From: Bacteroidia bacterium
GTDB lineage: Bacteria > Bacteroidota > Bacteroidia > JADZBD01
Reading direction: 5' to 3'
Length of the DNA stretch: 64,000 nt
NCBI GenBank assembly: GCA_020852255.1
Contig: JADZBD010000009.1
Span: forward strand, 62,001-126,000
Below are positions 8,392 through 19,936 of the stretch, one piece after another. Within the stretch, counting starts at the first letter, position 1. Each line of letters begins with the position of its first letter. The notes below the pieces were generated by a model that had not been told where the DNA came from, did not search any database, and was given only the letters and a program-made list of their open reading frames with translations. The position numbers and the translations under genes are program-made.

Positions 8392-11300
8392 TTAGGCCTC
8401 TTCCTCGATTTCTGCTTCTTTCTTCGCAGCCATGAGGCGCTCGTACTCCTCTTTCGAACCAACGATGAACTTCTCGTATTCTCTCAGCCCCGTTCCAGCA
8501 GGAATCAGGTGTCCGACAATTACGTTCTCCTTCAAGCCACTGAGGTCGTCGATCTTTCCGCTCACCGCGGCCTCGTTGAGCACCTTGGTGGTTTCCTGGA
8601 AGGATGCCGCAGAGATCCAGCTGTTGGTCTGGAGTGAAGCGCGGGTGATACCCTGAAGAATCTGGTTAGCAGTAGCAGGACGGGCATCGCGCGCATCCAC
8701 TGCCTTTTTATCTTTCCTCTTCAGAGTAGAATTTTCATCACGCATTCTGCGGGAGGAAATAATCATACCCGCTTTTAACTCCTCAGAATCGCCGCCGTCG
8801 AGAACTACTTTCATTCCATAGATACGGTCGTTCTCATCCATGAAGTCTGCTTTATTCACCAATTGCTTCTCGAGCAACATGGTATCGCCGGGATCATGAA
8901 TCTCCACCTTTCTCATCATCTGACGTACGATCACTTCAAAATGCTTGTCGTTGATTTTTACGCCCTGCAAGCGATAGACTTCCTGAATCTCATTTACAAG
9001 GTATTCCTGCACTGCAGTAGGTCCTTTGATTCCAAGAATATCCCCTGGAGAAATGGCGCCGTCGGACAATTGTTCGCCAGCCTTGATAAAGTCGTTCTCC
9101 TGAACAAGAATATGCTTTGATAGCGGAACCAGGTAACGGCGCTGTTCGCCGGTTTTTGACTCTACCACTACTTCCCTGTTACCGCGCTTAATCTTTCCGA
9201 ATGTAACCACACCGTCAATCTCCGAAACCACCGCAGGATTACTGGGGTTTCTTGCTTCGAAGAGTTCAGTTACACGCGGCAGACCTCCGGTGATATCACC
9301 GGTTTTGCCAGTAGAGCGCGGAATCTTCACCAGAATGGTTCCACCCTCAATTTTATCGTCGCTGTTCACCACGATATGAGCACCCACGGGAATGTTATAG
9401 GTTTTCACCTGGTCCTTTCCCGAAACTACCCTGATCGCAGGATTCTTTGTCTTATCCTTCGACTCAATAATTACTTTTTCGCGGAATCCCGTTTGTTCGT
9501 CTGACTCCTCGCGGAATGTTATTCCCTCTTCCACATTTTCGAATTCCACCTTTCCGGCAAACTCAGAAATGATTACCGCATTGTATGGATCCCAGTCGCA
9601 AATCAGGGAACCTTTCTTCACGCTTACACCGGGCTGGATATACAGCTGGGCACCGTAGGGAATATTTCCGGTGGTAAGAACCGCCTTCGTATTCGGATCA
9701 ATAATCCTCATTTCGGAAGAACGACCGAGAACCACTTTTACCTTTCCGCCGTCGGTATTTTTGCGGTCCACCGTACGGAGTTCATCAATTTCCAGGATAC
9801 CATCGTACTTGGCTTCGATTTTGGACGCAGCGGCAATATTTGATGCAGTACCTCCAACGTGGAAAGTACGCAGTGTAAGCTGCGTTCCGGGTTCCCCGAT
9901 AGACTGAGCTGCAATAACGCCTACCGCCTCTCCCTTCTGCACCATGTGTCCGGATGCCAGGTTACGTCCATAACATTTCGCGCACACACCCATCCGCGAT
10001 TCACACGTAAGCACGGAACGTATCTCCACATTTTCGATGGGAGATTCGGAAATTTCCTTGGCATATTCCTCTGTAATGGACATTCCGGACTCGATGATAA
10101 TCTTTCCGGAGATCGGATGTATCACATCGTGAACGGAAGTACGTCCGAGGATTCGGTCGTACAACGATTCCACTATTTCATCATTGTTTTTAAGTGCGGA
10201 GGCGAGAATACCACGTAGTGTTCCGCAGTCTTCACTTGTGATGATCACATCCTGCGCTACATCCACAAGGCGGCGGGTCAGGTAACCGGCGTCTGCTGTT
10301 TTAAGAGCAGTATCGGCCAACCCTTTACGTGCACCGTGGGTAGAGATGAAGTACTCAAGAATTGAAAGACCTTCCCGGAAATTGGAGATGATCGGGTTTT
10401 CAATAATTTCTCCTCCGGAAGCACCGGCTTTCGACGGCTTCGCCATCAGTCCGCGCATTCCACTGAGCTGCTTAATCTGTTCTTTAGAACCCCGTGCTCC
10501 GGAATCCAGCATCATATAAACCGGATTGAATCCCTGCCGGTCGTTACTGAGGGTATCGAGTACCTGCTTTGTAACGCGGGAGTTAGTATGCGTCCAAATA
10601 TCGATAATCTGATTGTAACGTTCATTGTTGGTAATGAATCCCATGTTATAGTTATTCATCACTTCATCCACCTGCTGATAGGCCTGAGAGATCAGATCCT
10701 CTTTAGCGCCCGGAGTAACGATATCAGCCAGGTTGAAGGAAAGACCTCCGCGGAAGGCAGTGCGGAATCCGAGATCCTTGATATTATCAAGGAAATGGGA
10801 AGTAACCTCCATGTTTGTCTTCTTCATGATTGCGCCGATGATATCGCGCAACGATTTCTTTGTCAGAAGTTCATTGATATACCCAACCGTCTTCGGTACT
10901 ACCTGGTTGAAAAGCACCCGACCCACCGTGGTCTCAATTACTTTGGTTACAAGTTTATCTTCTGCCTCCTCAAAGTTATTGATCTTCACTTTGATGATCG
11001 CATGAAGATCCACCTGCTTTTCATTGTAGGCAATAATCACTTCCTCGGCGGAATAGAAAATACGGCCCTCACCCTTCACAACATGACTTTGTTCGGATTG
11101 GCGTGCCTTCGTAAGATAATAGAGTCCAAGCACCATGTCCTGTGATGGAACGGTAATAGGCGCTCCATTGGCAGGATTCAGGATATTATGCGAAGCAAGC
11201 ATAAGGAGTTTTGCTTCCAGGATGGCGGCATTACCCAGCGGAACGTGAACGGCCATCTGGTCACCATCGAAGTCCGCATTAAATGCTGTACAAACCAGTG

Positions 11301-12693
11301 GGTGAAGCTGGATCGCTTTTCCTTCGATCAGTTTCGGCTGGAATGCCTGAATTCCCAGGCGGTGCAATGTGGGAGCGCGGTTCAGCAGAACCGGATGTCC
11401 TTTCAATACATTTTCAAGAATATCCCACACCACCGGTTCTTTGCGGTCAACAATCTTCTTTGCGGATTTGACCGTCTTCACAATTCCCCTCTCAATAAGT
11501 TTGCGGATGATAAACGGCTTGAATAATTCTGCGGCCATTTCTTTGGGAAGACCGCACTCATGCAGTTTCATTTCAGGACCTACAACAATTACGGAACGGG
11601 CGGAATAGTCTACACGTTTTCCAAGCAGGTTCTGGCGAAAGCGTCCCTGTTTCCCTTTCAGGGAATCAGAAAGCGATTTCAGTGCCCTGTTTGCTTCCGT
11701 TTTAACCGCATTGGATTTGCGGGAATTATCGAACAGTGAGTCTACCGACTCCTGAAGCATTCTTTTTTCATTGCGGAGAATCACATCCGGCGCTTTAATT
11801 TCAATCAGGCGCTTCAGTCGGTTGTTTCGTATGATTACACGGCGATAAAGATCGTTCAGATCCGAAGTGGCAAAACGTCCGCCATCCAACGGAACCAATG
11901 GCCGGAGTTCCGGCGGAATCACCGGAACCACTTTAATGATCATCCACTCCGGACGATTTTCCACATGGGTGTTTGCATTACGGAAGCCCTCCACCACTTG
12001 CAGGCGCTTGAGGGCTTCGTTTTTACGCTGCTGTGAGGTTTCAGTACTTGCTTTGTGACGCAATTCGTAGGAAAGTTCATCCAGCTTGGCGCGAGAGAGA
12101 AGCATCTCCAGGGCTTCAGCGCCCATCTTTGCGATAAATTTATTCGGATCCTCATCGTCCAGATACTGGTTCTCCTTGGGCAATGTCTCCAGAAGATTCA
12201 GGTATTCCTCTTCGGTTAGGAAATCCATTGTCTTTAATCCATCCGCACCCTTGATTCCCGGATTAATCACCACATATCTTTCATAGTAAATAATCATGTC
12301 AAGCTTCTTGGTAGGAAGACCTAACAGGTATCCGATTTTGTTGGGAAGTGAACGGAAATACCAGATGTGGGCTACAGGAACCACAAGATTAATGTGTCCC
12401 ATGCGTTCCCGGCGAACCTTCTTTTCGGTTACCTCTACTCCGCAACGATCACAGACAATTCCCTTGTAACGGATACGCTTATACTTACCGCAGTGACATT
12501 CCCAGTCTTTCACGGGTCCGAAAATTCGCTCACAAAACAACCCGTCACGCTCCGGTTTATAGGTCCGGTAGTTGATGGTCTCAGGTTTTAGCACTTCCCC
12601 GCTGGATCTTTCCAGAATATGTTCAGGTGACGCAAGACTGATTACGATCTTGGAGAAATTGCTTTTCAGTTTTTGATCTCTTTTCAGAGCCAT
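8392..12693 (-). CDS. rpoC: DNA-directed RNA polymerase beta' subunit
   Basis: A 1433-residue beta' subunit, the clamp and catalytic half of RNA polymerase. Visible landmarks: the N-terminal zinc finger ([20 protein letters not shown]), the absolutely conserved magnesium loop NADFDGD, the trigger-loop/bridge-helix region ([19 protein letters not shown]), the second zinc site (CGTLRG and [13 protein letters not shown]), and the C-terminal segment [16 protein letters not shown]. The length fits Bacteroidota RpoC. It follows rpoB by 40 nt and is the last gene of the operon. An acidic C-terminal tail ([10 protein letters not shown]) precedes the stop. Confidence 0.99.
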   Translation of the reverse strand: MALKRDQKLKSNFSKIVISLASPEHILERSSGEVLKPETINYRTYKPERDGLFCERIFGPVKDWECHCGKYKRIRYKGIVCDRCGVEVTEKKVRRERMGHINLVVPVAHIWYFRSLPNKIGYLLGLPTKKLDMIIYYERYVVINPGIKGADGLKTMDFLTEEEYLNLLETLPKENQYLDDEDPNKFIAKMGAEALEMLLSRAKLDELSYELRHKASTETSQQRKNEALKRLQVVEGFRNANTHVENRPEWMIIKVVPVIPPELRPLVPLDGGRFATSDLNDLYRRVIIRNNRLKRLIEIKAPDVILRNEKRMLQESVDSLFDNSRKSNAVKTEANRALKSLSDSLKGKQGRFRQNLLGKRVDYSARSVIVVGPEMKLHECGLPKEMAAELFKPFIIRKLIERGIVKTVKSAKKIVDRKEPVVWDILENVLKGHPVLLNRAPTLHRLGIQAFQPKLIEGKAIQLHPLVCTAFNADFDGDQMAVHVPLGNAAILEAKLLMLASHNILNPANGAPITVPSQDMVLGLYYLTKARQSEQSHVVKGEGRIFYSAEEVIIAYNEKQVDLHAIIKVKINNFEEAEDKLVTKVIETTVGRVLFNQVVPKTVGYINELLTKKSLRDIIGAIMKKTNMEVTSHFLDNIKDLGFRTAFRGGLSFNLADIVTPGAKEDLISQAYQQVDEVMNNYNMGFITNNERYNQIIDIWTHTNSRVTKQVLDTLSNDRQGFNPVYMMLDSGARGSKEQIKQLSGMRGLMAKPSKAGASGGEIIENPIISNFREGLSILEYFISTHGARKGLADTALKTADAGYLTRRLVDVAQDVIITSEDCGTLRGILASALKNNDEIVESLYDRILGRTSVHDVIHPISGKIIIESGMSITEEYAKEISESPIENVEIRSVLTCESRMGVCAKCYGRNLASGHMVQKGEAVGVIAAQSIGEPGTQLTLRTFHVGGTASNIAAASKIEAKYDGILEIDELRTVDRKNTDGGKVKVVLGRSSEMRIIDPNTKAVLTTGNIPYGAQLYIQPGVSVKKGSLICDWDPYNAVIISEFAGKVEFENVEEGITFREESDEQTGFREKVIIESKDKTKNPAIRVVSGKDQVKTYNIPVGAHIVVNSDDKIEGGTILVKIPRSTGKTGDITGGLPRVTELFEARNPSNPAVVSEIDGVVTFGKIKRGNREVVVESKTGEQRRYLVPLSKHILVQENDFIKAGEQLSDGAISPGDILGIKGPTAVQEYLVNEIQEVYRLQGVKINDKHFEVIVRQMMRKVEIHDPGDTMLLEKQLVNKADFMDENDRIYGMKVVLDGGDSEELKAGMIISSRRMRDENSTLKRKDKKAVDARDARPATANQILQGITRASLQTNSWISAASFQETTKVLNEAAVSGKIDDLSGLKENVIVGHLIPAGTGLREYEKFIVGSKEEYERLMAAKKEAEIEEEA

Positions 12694-12733
12694 GTCCTGT
12701 TTTATTTAAAGGATGAGTATTATTTCTTTATGC

Positions 12734-15700
12734 TTAGTCCATATTCACATTCAATCCGAGTCCTCTCAATTCATGCAGAAGTACATTGAACGATTCGGGA
12801 ATTCCGGGAGTCGGGAGGTTTTCGCCTTTGACAATACTTTCGTACGCCTTAGCCCTTCCCACCACATCATCTGACTTCACAGTGAGAATCTCCTGGAGGA
12901 TGTTAGCCGCACCGAATGCTTCGAGCGCCCACACTTCCATTTCTCCGAAACGCTGTCCGCCGAACTGTGCTTTTCCGCCCAGTGGCTGCTGTGTGATCAG
13001 TGAGTAGGGGCCGATGGAACGGGCATGCATTTTATCGTCCACCATGTGACCCAACTTCATCATATAGATAATTCCCACCGTGGCCGGCTGATCGAAACGC
13101 TCACCGGTTCCGCCGTCGTAGAGGTAAGTTTGTCCGAATCGCGGCACCCCTGCTTCGTCCGTATGCTTATTGATCTCATCAACGGTCGCTCCGTCGAAGA
13201 TCGGCGTAGCGAATTTCATTCCAAGCTTCTGTCCCGCCCAGCCAAGCACTGTTTCATAGATCTGACCAAGATTCATACGGGAAGGTACACCCAGCGGATT
13301 AAGTACAATATCCACCGGAGTTCCGTCGGCGAGGAACGGCATATCTTCATCACGAACGATCCGGGCCACAATACCCTTGTTTCCGTGACGACCAGCCATT
13401 TTGTCTCCCACCTTCAGCTTACGTTTTTTGGCGATATAAACCTTTGCCAGCTGAACAATACCGGCAGGCAATTCATCTCCAACGGTGGCCGCAAATTTCT
13501 TGCGCTTGTATACACCGTATATGTCGTTGTACTTGATATTAAAATTATGCAGGAGAACTTTGATCTGATCATTTACGTCCTTATCCGTGGTCCACTTAGT
13601 TGGATTAATGATCTGGTAATCCAATTTCTCCAACAGCTTTTGTGTGAACTTTGTTCCTTTCGGTATCACCTCTTCTCTCAGGTTATTAAACACACCCTGA
13701 CAGGTTTTGCCGTTAACGAGCGAGAATAGCTTGGTAACCAGTGAATCCTTCACATCTGAAGAAGTCTCATTAAACTCCTTGTCAAGCTTTTCAAGGATGA
13801 TTTTCTCATCGGCCTTCGCCTTTTTATCCTTAATTGCGCGGGCAAACAGTTTCTTGTCGATAACCACGCCGCGGATAGAAGGGGGTACTTTCAGGGACGC
13901 ATCTTTTACATCACCTGCCTTATCGCCGAAAATGGCGCGAAGAAGTTTTTCTTCCGGAGAAGGATCGGTTTCTCCTTTGGGAGTGATTTTTCCAATCAGG
14001 ATATCTCCTTCCTTCACTTCCGCTCCCACGCGGATCATTCCGTTCTCGTCTAGGTCCTTCGTTGCATCTTCGCTCACGTTAGGAATATCTGCCGTAAGTT
14101 CCTCCATTCCGCGCTTGGTTTCGCGTACTTCAAGCACATACTCGTCGATGTGAATGGAAGTGAAGATATCATCTCTTACCACCCGCTCCGAGATCACGAT
14201 TGCATCCTCGAAATTATATCCCTTCCATGGCATGAATGCCACTTTAAGATTTCGTCCAAGTGCGAGCTCTCCGGACTGTGTGGCATAGCCTTCACAAAGA
14301 ACCTGACCCTCTTTCACCTTCTCCCCTTTCTTCACGATGGGCTTCAGGTTTACGTGTGTATTCTGGTTTGTCTTCCGGAACTTGACAAGTTTATAGGACT
14401 TAACATCATCGTCGAAGCTAAGCAGTCTTTCCTCTTCACTTCGGTTATAGCGGATAACAATTTCGTTAGCATCCACATATTCCACCACTCCATCACCTTC
14501 CGCATTAATAAGTACACGGGAGTCGCGCGCCACGAGGCCTTCGAGTCCGGTTCCAACGATAGGCGACTCCGGCTTCATGAGCGGTACTGCCTGGCGCTGC
14601 ATATTAGAACCCATCAGTGCGCGGTTGGCGTCATCGTGCTCCAGGAATGGGATGAGTGAAGCGGCAATGGATGCGATTTGATTTGGTGCAACATCCATGT
14701 AGTTTACTTTTCCGGGTTCCACAACAGGGAAGTCACCTTCATAGCGCGTTTTCACCTTAGTGTTATGGAAATTCCCTTTGTCGTCTACCGCTTCATTGGC
14801 CTGCGCCATGATCTTTTGATCTTCTTCCTCCGCACTGAGGTAGATCACATTCTTATCTACATCCACCTTTCCGCCTGTTACGGTCTTGTATGGAGTTTCG
14901 ATGAAGCCCAGTTTGTTGATTTTCGCATATACGCAGAGAGAGGAGATCAGTCCGATATTGGGTCCTTCCGGTGTCTCAATGGTACATAAGCGGCCATAGT
15001 GTGTATAGTGCACGTCGCGCACTTCGAATCCTGCACGCTCCCTGGAAAGACCTCCGGGACCAAGGGCCGACAAACGGCGCTTATGCGTGATTTCAGAAAG
15101 CGGATTGGTCTGATCCATGAACTGGCTTAGCTGATTCGTTCCGAAGAAGGAATTAATCACAGAGCTCAGTGTTTTCGCGTTAATAAGGTCGGTTGGGGTG
15201 AACACTTCGTTATCTCTGACGTTCATCCGCTCGCGGATGGTTCGCGCCATACGTGCCAATCCGACTCCGAACTGAGAATAGAGCTGCTCACCCACTGTAC
15301 GCACCCTGCGATTGGAAAGGTGGTCAATATCATCCACATCCGCCTTTGAGTTATACAATTCAATCAGGTACTTGATGATGGCGATAATATCATCCTTTGA
15401 CAGCACTTTCACATCGGAGGGAATATTCAGTCCCAGCTTTTTATTAATCCGGTAACGCCCAACTTCTCCAAGATCATATCTCTTATCCGAGAAGAAAAGT
15501 TTGTCGATTATTCCGCGAGCAGTTTCTTCATCCGGGGGTTCTGCGTTACGCAGCAGGCGATAGATATGTTCTACCGCTTCCTTTTCGCTGTTTGAAGTAT
15601 CTTTCTGAAGGGTATTATAAATGATGGCGTAATCATTGGAATCCACATCTTCCTTGTGCAGGATTATAGACTGAACGTTGGCGTCAACAATGATATCGAT

Positions 15701-16543
15701 GTGCTGATCTTCGAGGCGTGATTCACGCTCAATGATTACCTCATTACGCTGAATAGAAACCACTTCGCCGGTATCTTCATCCACAAAGTCCTCGGTCCAT
15801 GATTTCAGTACCCGGGCTGCGAGAATACGTCCGACATATTTCTTTAGTCCTGCCTTGCTAACCTTTACTTCATCTGCCAGTCCGAAAATCTCCAGGATCT
15901 GCTTATCGCTCTCAAAACCGATGGCACGGAGCAGGGTTGTCACAGGAAGTTTCTTTTTCCTGTCGATATAAGCATACATTACCTGGTTAATATCCGTTGC
16001 AAATTCGATCCATGATCCTTTGAACGGGATAACCCTGGCAGAATAGAGTTTAGTACCGTTTGCGTGGCGGCTTTGACCAAAGAAGACACCCGGTGAACGG
16101 TGAAGCTGGGAAACCACTACACGCTCCGCTCCATTTATCACGAAGGTTCCCTTTGGAGTCATGTATGGAATAGTTCCAAGGTAGACATCCTGAACGATGG
16201 TTTCAAAATCTTCGTGTTCCGGGTCGGTACAGTAAAGTTTCAGTTTTGCTTTGAGGGGTACACTGTAGGTAAGTCCTCTTTCCAGACACTCGTCAATGGT
16301 GTACCTGGGAGGGTCAATGAAATAATCCAGAAACTCCAGAACGAAGTTATTCCGTGCATCGGAGATCGGGAAGTTTTCACTGAATACCCTAAAAAGGCCC
16401 TCATTCTGACGGTTTTCAGGAGTAGTTTCCAGCTGGAAAAAGTCGCGGAACGACTTAAGCTGGATATCTAAAAAGTCCGGATAATCGAGGAGTGATTTGG
16501 TTTTAGCGAAGTTAACTCGCTGGATTTTCTTCATCTGTGCCAA
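12734..16543 (-). CDS. rpoB: DNA-directed RNA polymerase beta subunit
   Basis: A 1269-residue beta subunit that forms the RNA polymerase active centre with beta'. The rifampicin-binding cluster reads [20 protein letters not shown] followed by ALGPGGL, with the usual susceptible-type Asp, His and Ser residues, so no resistance substitution is seen at those sites. The segment [14 protein letters not shown] and the C-terminal [18 protein letters not shown] anchor are present. It is translated from ATG at 16543, preceded by a 139-nt spacer after rplL containing a perfect 7-bp hairpin, and is followed by rpoC in the standard order. Confidence 0.99.
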   Translation of the reverse strand: MAQMKKIQRVNFAKTKSLLDYPDFLDIQLKSFRDFFQLETTPENRQNEGLFRVFSENFPISDARNNFVLEFLDYFIDPPRYTIDECLERGLTYSVPLKAKLKLYCTDPEHEDFETIVQDVYLGTIPYMTPKGTFVINGAERVVVSQLHRSPGVFFGQSRHANGTKLYSARVIPFKGSWIEFATDINQVMYAYIDRKKKLPVTTLLRAIGFESDKQILEIFGLADEVKVSKAGLKKYVGRILAARVLKSWTEDFVDEDTGEVVSIQRNEVIIERESRLEDQHIDIIVDANVQSIILHKEDVDSNDYAIIYNTLQKDTSNSEKEAVEHIYRLLRNAEPPDEETARGIIDKLFFSDKRYDLGEVGRYRINKKLGLNIPSDVKVLSKDDIIAIIKYLIELYNSKADVDDIDHLSNRRVRTVGEQLYSQFGVGLARMARTIRERMNVRDNEVFTPTDLINAKTLSSVINSFFGTNQLSQFMDQTNPLSEITHKRRLSALGPGGLSRERAGFEVRDVHYTHYGRLCTIETPEGPNIGLISSLCVYAKINKLGFIETPYKTVTGGKVDVDKNVIYLSAEEEDQKIMAQANEAVDDKGNFHNTKVKTRYEGDFPVVEPGKVNYMDVAPNQIASIAASLIPFLEHDDANRALMGSNMQRQAVPLMKPESPIVGTGLEGLVARDSRVLINAEGDGVVEYVDANEIVIRYNRSEEERLLSFDDDVKSYKLVKFRKTNQNTHVNLKPIVKKGEKVKEGQVLCEGYATQSGELALGRNLKVAFMPWKGYNFEDAIVISERVVRDDIFTSIHIDEYVLEVRETKRGMEELTADIPNVSEDATKDLDENGMIRVGAEVKEGDILIGKITPKGETDPSPEEKLLRAIFGDKAGDVKDASLKVPPSIRGVVIDKKLFARAIKDKKAKADEKIILEKLDKEFNETSSDVKDSLVTKLFSLVNGKTCQGVFNNLREEVIPKGTKFTQKLLEKLDYQIINPTKWTTDKDVNDQIKVLLHNFNIKYNDIYGVYKRKKFAATVGDELPAGIVQLAKVYIAKKRKLKVGDKMAGRHGNKGIVARIVRDEDMPFLADGTPVDIVLNPLGVPSRMNLGQIYETVLGWAGQKLGMKFATPIFDGATVDEINKHTDEAGVPRFGQTYLYDGGTGERFDQPATVGIIYMMKLGHMVDDKMHARSIGPYSLITQQPLGGKAQFGGQRFGEMEVWALEAFGAANILQEILTVKSDDVVGRAKAYESIVKGENLPTPGIPESFNVLLHELRGLGLNVNMD

Positions 16544-16630
16544 GGCGAACTATACTTTAAATTGTTAAATCAAAATTCCGAACCAATGGATCCTGCACCG
16601 GATGCGGGACCAACAAACGGGTGAAGCCCA

Positions 16631-16652
16631 TGGTCCGGCTTTCGTCGGACCA
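16631..16652 (-). promoter_or_regulatory. Hairpin in the rplL-rpoB spacer
   Basis: A perfect 7-bp inverted repeat (TGGTCCG at 16631-16637, CGGACCA at 16646-16652) with an 8-nt loop lies in the 139-nt gap between rplL and rpoB. No T-run follows on the minus strand, so it is not a classic terminator. In Escherichia coli the equivalent spacer carries an attenuator and an RNase III site that set the ratio of ribosomal protein to polymerase; a similar role here is inference. Confidence 0.45.
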
Positions 16653-16682
16653 CAGGCATAACCCGGTTAACTGATGAAGTGA

Positions 16683-17060
16683 TTACTTAATCTCAACCTC
16701 AGCTCCTGCTTCTGTAAGTTGCGTTTTGATCTGCTCGGCAGTTGCTTTATCAACGCCTTCCTTCACGGGCTTGGGAGCGCCGTCAACAAGATCTTTTGCT
16801 TCTTTCAGACCCAGGCCGGTAAGATCCTTCACGATCTTTACAACGCCGAGTTTGGCATTACCTCCACTCTTAAGAATCACATCGAAAGTGGTTTTTTCCG
16901 CAGCGGCGGCTCCGCCACCTCCAGCTCCTCCTGCGGCTACAGCAACTGCAGCTGCTGCAGGTTCGATGCCATACTCATCCTTAAGGATTTTTGCGAGTTC
17001 ATTTACCTCTTTTACAGTAAGGTTCACCAACTGATCTGCGAGGGATTTTACGTCTGCCAT
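16683..17060 (-). CDS. rplL: 50S ribosomal protein L7/L12
   Basis: A 125-residue stalk protein. The N-terminal dimerisation region ([21 protein letters not shown]) is joined by an alanine/glycine-rich hinge (about residues 34-54) to the factor-binding C-terminal domain with the signature [32 protein letters not shown] and [13 protein letters not shown]. It acts at the ribosomal GTPase centre with L10. Length and domain order are standard. It lies between rplJ and rpoB. Confidence 0.99.
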   Translation of the reverse strand: MADVKSLADQLVNLTVKEVNELAKILKDEYGIEPAAAAVAVAAGGAGGGGAAAAEKTTFDVILKSGGNAKLGVVKIVKDLTGLGLKEAKDLVDGAPKPVKEGVDKATAEQIKTQLTEAGAEVEIK

Positions 17061-17105
17061 TTTATTTGATTTTTAGAATTGTTTGTGTTTGTTGTTGATT
17101 ATTTC

Positions 17106-17630
17106 TTATTCGGGTCTTTCGGATAAAGTTTTTACCACACCGGCCAGTTTGTGCTTCCCTGAAGACAGGGCGGAGATCACATTCTTAGCAGGTGACTGCA
17201 GTAATCCAATGATATCCCCGATCAATTCATTCTTTGATTTGATCGCGCTCAGGAATTCGAGTTGCGCATCGCCGAGGTAAACAGTTTCCTCAACAAACGC
17301 CCCTTTAAGAACAGGTTTGTCGTTCTTTTGTCTGAATTCCTTGATCAGCTTTGCAGGCTCACTTCCGCTCTGACTGAACATCACAGCGGTATTTCCTTTC
17401 AAAGCGGGGAACAGCGGTGAATAATCCTTGCCTTCGGAGGCTTCCATGGCCTTTTCCAGCAGCGTATTTTTCACCACTATCATCTTGATTTTACGGTCAA
17501 AACACATCCTGCGCAGCGCGCTGGTTTTTTCAGCGGATAGCGCGGAGGTGTCGGCGAGGTAGAAGTTGGCATTGCTCGCCAACTGCGACTTCAGATCATC
17601 GATCACCCGGTTTTTGTCCTCTTTATTCAT
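17106..17630 (-). CDS. rplJ: 50S ribosomal protein L10
   Basis: A 174-residue L10, the base that carries L7/L12 dimers on the ribosomal stalk. The N-terminus (MNKEDKNRVIDDLKSQL) and the segment ALRRMCFDRKIKMIVVKNTLLEKAM match the family, and the C-terminal helix that binds L12 is present (VISALSSGKHKLAGVVKTL). It follows rplA and precedes rplL by 45 nt. In other bacteria L10 regulates its own mRNA; no such site is evident here. Confidence 0.98.
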   Translation of the reverse strand: MNKEDKNRVIDDLKSQLASNANFYLADTSALSAEKTSALRRMCFDRKIKMIVVKNTLLEKAMEASEGKDYSPLFPALKGNTAVMFSQSGSEPAKLIKEFRQKNDKPVLKGAFVEETVYLGDAQLEFLSAIKSKNELIGDIIGLLQSPAKNVISALSSGKHKLAGVVKTLSERPE

Positions 17631-17667
17631 GATGAAGGGTTAACGGATTAATTTTTACTGTATCAGC

Positions 17668-18363
17668 TTAAACACCCAGTGAGCGAACATCAATCTGTAT
17701 GCTGGGGCTCATAGTACCCGACATATAGACACTTCTTACATATTCACCCTTGGCGGAAGACGGTTTAAGCTTTATGATGGTTTGTAACAGCTCGTTGGCA
17801 TTGTCAGCGATCTTTTGTGCATCAAATGATGCCTTACCCACTGACGACATGATAATTCCCTGCTTATCGACTTTAAAGTCGATGCTACCGGCCTTTTTCT
17901 CCTTCACTGCCTTTCCCACCTCCATAGTTACCGTACCGGTTTTAGGGTTTGGCATAAGGCCCCGCGGACCAAGAACCTTTCCAAGGGCCCCCACCTTTCC
18001 CATAACACTGGGAAGCGTGATGATCACGTCCACATCTGTCCAGCCGCCCTTGATCTTATCAATATACTCATCCAATCCCACAAAGTCAGCTCCGGCTGCT
18101 TTCGCTTCCGCTTCTTTGTCGGGCGTGCAGAGAACAAGCACTGACACTGACTTTCCAAGGCCATGAGGAAGCGCCACGGTTCCGCGCACCATCTGATTCG
18201 CCTTCTTGGGATCAACCCCCAGACGGACGCTCAGATCCACCGACGAATCGAATTTGGTGGTTACAATGTCCTTTAGGATTTTCGCCGCATCCGACAAATT
18301 GTACGCCTTACCCTGATCGAATTTCGAGAGGGCCTTTTTTCTGTTTTTGCTAAGCTTTGTCAT
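17668..18363 (-). CDS. rplA: 50S ribosomal protein L1
   Basis: A 231-residue L1 of standard length that binds 23S rRNA at the mobile L1 stalk near the E site. Typical segments: [25 protein letters not shown] near residue 40, [17 protein letters not shown] in the middle domain, and [22 protein letters not shown]. It follows rplK. In several bacteria L1 represses its operon by binding mRNA, and the spacer just upstream of this gene holds a bipartite hairpin that could serve this (see 18377-18417). Confidence 0.98.
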   Translation of the reverse strand: MTKLSKNRKKALSKFDQGKAYNLSDAAKILKDIVTTKFDSSVDLSVRLGVDPKKANQMVRGTVALPHGLGKSVSVLVLCTPDKEAEAKAAGADFVGLDEYIDKIKGGWTDVDVIITLPSVMGKVGALGKVLGPRGLMPNPKTGTVTMEVGKAVKEKKAGSIDFKVDKQGIIMSSVGKASFDAQKIADNANELLQTIIKLKPSSAKGEYVRSVYMSGTMSPSIQIDVRSLGV

Positions 18364-18376
18364 ATTAAATGTTTTT

Positions 18377-18417
18377 CGATGTGCCAGCGGCCCGGTTCAT
18401 TCACCCGGCCTCCATCG
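18377..18417 (-). promoter_or_regulatory. Bipartite hairpin in the rplK-rplA spacer
   Basis: An outer 5-bp stem CGATG/CATCG (18377-18381, 18413-18417) encloses an inner helix formed by GGCCCGG (18389-18395) and CCCGGCC (18404-18410), which pairs except for one central mismatch, with an 8-nt loop. The structure fills most of the 67-nt spacer. No T-run follows. A ribosomal-protein binding site is a reasonable guess but not shown. Confidence 0.4.
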
Positions 18418-18430
18418 GATTAAACAGTAT

Positions 18431-18874
18431 TTACTTTTTCAGCGGAGAAGGGCCTTCTACGTTGAGTCCTAGACTACGCGCGGTTCCCGCCACCATACTC
18501 ATTGCAGACTCAATGGTAAAGCAATTAAGGTCCGACATTTTTCCTTCAGCGATCTTTTTAACCTGATCCCAGGTAACGCTTCCCACCTTTTTACGGTTAG
18601 ATTCCGCAGATCCTTTCTGGATCTTGGCCGCCTCAATAAGCGACACGGCCACCGGGGGCTTTTTCAGAATGAACTCGAATGACTTATCGGTGTAAACCGT
18701 AATGATCACCGGAACAACTTTACCGCCCTGATCCTGGGTTCTGGCATTGAACTGCTTACAGAACTCCATAATATTGACACCCTTCGCACCGAGTGCAGGA
18801 CCAATGGGAGGAGCCGGATTAGCAGCACCGCCTTTGATCTGCAGTTTAATGAGGGCACTTACTTCTTTTGCCAT
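18431..18874 (-). CDS. rplK: 50S ribosomal protein L11
   Basis: A 147-residue L11 that binds the GTPase-associated region of 23S rRNA. The proline-rich N-terminus ([20 protein letters not shown]) and C-terminal rRNA-binding segment ([10 protein letters not shown]-type, here [14 protein letters not shown]) are intact. It is separated from nusG by 125 nt, an unusually long gap inside this operon that holds a tandem copy of AGTCTGAA. Otherwise standard. Confidence 0.99.
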   Translation of the reverse strand: MAKEVSALIKLQIKGGAANPAPPIGPALGAKGVNIMEFCKQFNARTQDQGGKVVPVIITVYTDKSFEFILKKPPVAVSLIEAAKIQKGSAESNRKKVGSVTWDQVKKIAEGKMSDLNCFTIESAMSMVAGTARSLGLNVEGPSPLKK

Positions 18875-18999
18875 TTTTCCTTTAGTTTAAAGTCTGAAAG
18901 TCTGAAACCAGCCTGATTGTCCTTCAAGACAGGCAGGGGCTGAAAGTTTTGTTGGGAAGCACAACTTCAACTTTTCCAGTTTCAACTTTGCGACTACAG

Positions 19000-19563
19000 T
19001 TACTCTTTTTCTACCTCCATGAAGCCAAGTTCCAGCGGCTGTTTTCTGCCAAAGATCTTGACCATCACCTTTAGTTTCTTTTTTTCTTCATTTATCTCCT
19101 CTATCACTCCGGAGAAACTATTAAAAGGACCATTAATCACTTTCACGTTTTCCCCAACCACAAAATGATTCACCAGTGTTTCCTCCGATTCTGCCAGCTC
19201 ATCTACCTTTCCCAGAATGCGGTTAATCTCTGTTGTTCTCATCGGAACCGGTTCGCCCCCTTTGGTTTCGCCCAGAAAGCCTAACACGCCAGAGGTGTTT
19301 CTGATCACGTGCGGCACCTCACCTACCAAAGCTGCTTCAATGAGGATATAGCCACCGTAGAAGGGACGCTCCTTGCTGGTTTTCTTTCCGTTTCTGATCT
19401 GAATGATCTTTTCAGTAGGGATCAGGATCTGGGAAACGAAATCCTTAAGCCCGTTCCTGTTAATTTCCACTTCCAGGTACTGCTTCACCTTTTTCTCCTT
19501 ACCGGAAATAGCACGTATCACGTACCACTTCTTTACGGCTGCCTGCTGTTGTTTCTCCGCCAT
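19000..19563 (-). CDS. nusG: Transcription termination/antitermination protein NusG
   Basis: A 187-residue NusG with the NGN domain (KKWYVIRAISGKEKKVKQYL at the N-terminus, FYGGYILIEA, VIRNTSGVLGFLG) and a C-terminal KOW domain (VGENVKVINGPFNSFSGVIEEI). It binds RNA polymerase and couples it to ribosomes or Rho. It lies in the canonical secE-nusG-rplK order, 9 nt after secE. No insertion or deletion relative to the family is evident. Confidence 0.98.
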   Translation of the reverse strand: MAEKQQQAAVKKWYVIRAISGKEKKVKQYLEVEINRNGLKDFVSQILIPTEKIIQIRNGKKTSKERPFYGGYILIEAALVGEVPHVIRNTSGVLGFLGETKGGEPVPMRTTEINRILGKVDELAESEETLVNHFVVGENVKVINGPFNSFSGVIEEINEEKKKLKVMVKIFGRKQPLELGFMEVEKE

Positions 19564-19572
19564 CTCCCCTAC

Positions 19573-19767
19573 CTATTTAAAAAATCCATAAATAAATTCC
19601 AGAACATATTTCAGTCCGAGATCTACAACCCATATCACGGCTGCAATGATAAGCGACGCAATAAGTACGATCACAGCACTATCCTGAAGTTCCTTCCAGG
19701 TAGGCCAGGAAACCTTATTAACCAGCTCATTTCTGGTTTCTTCAATGTATGTTTTGATCTTACTCAT
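19573..19767 (-). CDS. secE: Preprotein translocase subunit SecE
   Basis: A 64-residue single-span SecE, the clamp-like subunit of the SecYEG channel. The conserved amphipathic helix (ETRNELVNKVSWPTWKELQ) leads into a transmembrane helix (about residues 30-55, SAVIVLIASLIIAAVIWVV). The short single-span form is usual outside Enterobacteria. It lies between tRNA-Trp and nusG. Confidence 0.96.
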   Translation of the reverse strand: MSKIKTYIEETRNELVNKVSWPTWKELQDSAVIVLIASLIIAAVIWVVDLGLKYVLEFIYGFFK

Positions 19768-19802
19768 TCCTGTTACTCTGTTTCAACACCTCGGTTACTT
19801 TG

Positions 19803-19873
19803 CACGGGTGCCTGGATTCGAACCAAGATCAACGGTTTTGGAGACCGCTATTCTACCCTTGAACTACACCCGT
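19803..19873 (-). tRNA. tRNA-Trp (CCA anticodon)
   Basis: A 71-nt cloverleaf: acceptor ACGGGTG/CACCCGT with discriminator G, anticodon loop TCTCCAAA and T-loop GGTTCGAATCC. The 3' CCA is not encoded. It sits between tuf and secE, its classic position in Bacteroidota. Confidence 0.97.
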
Positions 19874-19900
19874 AATCCTGGTCGCCGGAAGATGAAGGGT

Positions 19901-19923
19901 GGGAGAACCCGAAAGATTCTCCC
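19901..19923 (-). promoter_or_regulatory. Hairpin between tuf and tRNA-Trp
   Basis: A perfect 7-bp stem (GGGAGAA at 19901-19907, TTCTCCC at 19917-19923, 9-nt loop) just after the tuf stop codon. No T-run follows on the minus strand. It could be a processing signal or a mild attenuator between tuf and the tRNA; this is inference. Confidence 0.4.
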
Positions 19924-19936
19924 TGCCTTTTCCTCC

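Noticed and set aside
13025-14659. Several plus-strand open frames opposite rpoB
   Set aside because: They mirror the codon bias of rpoB and have no recognisable protein features.
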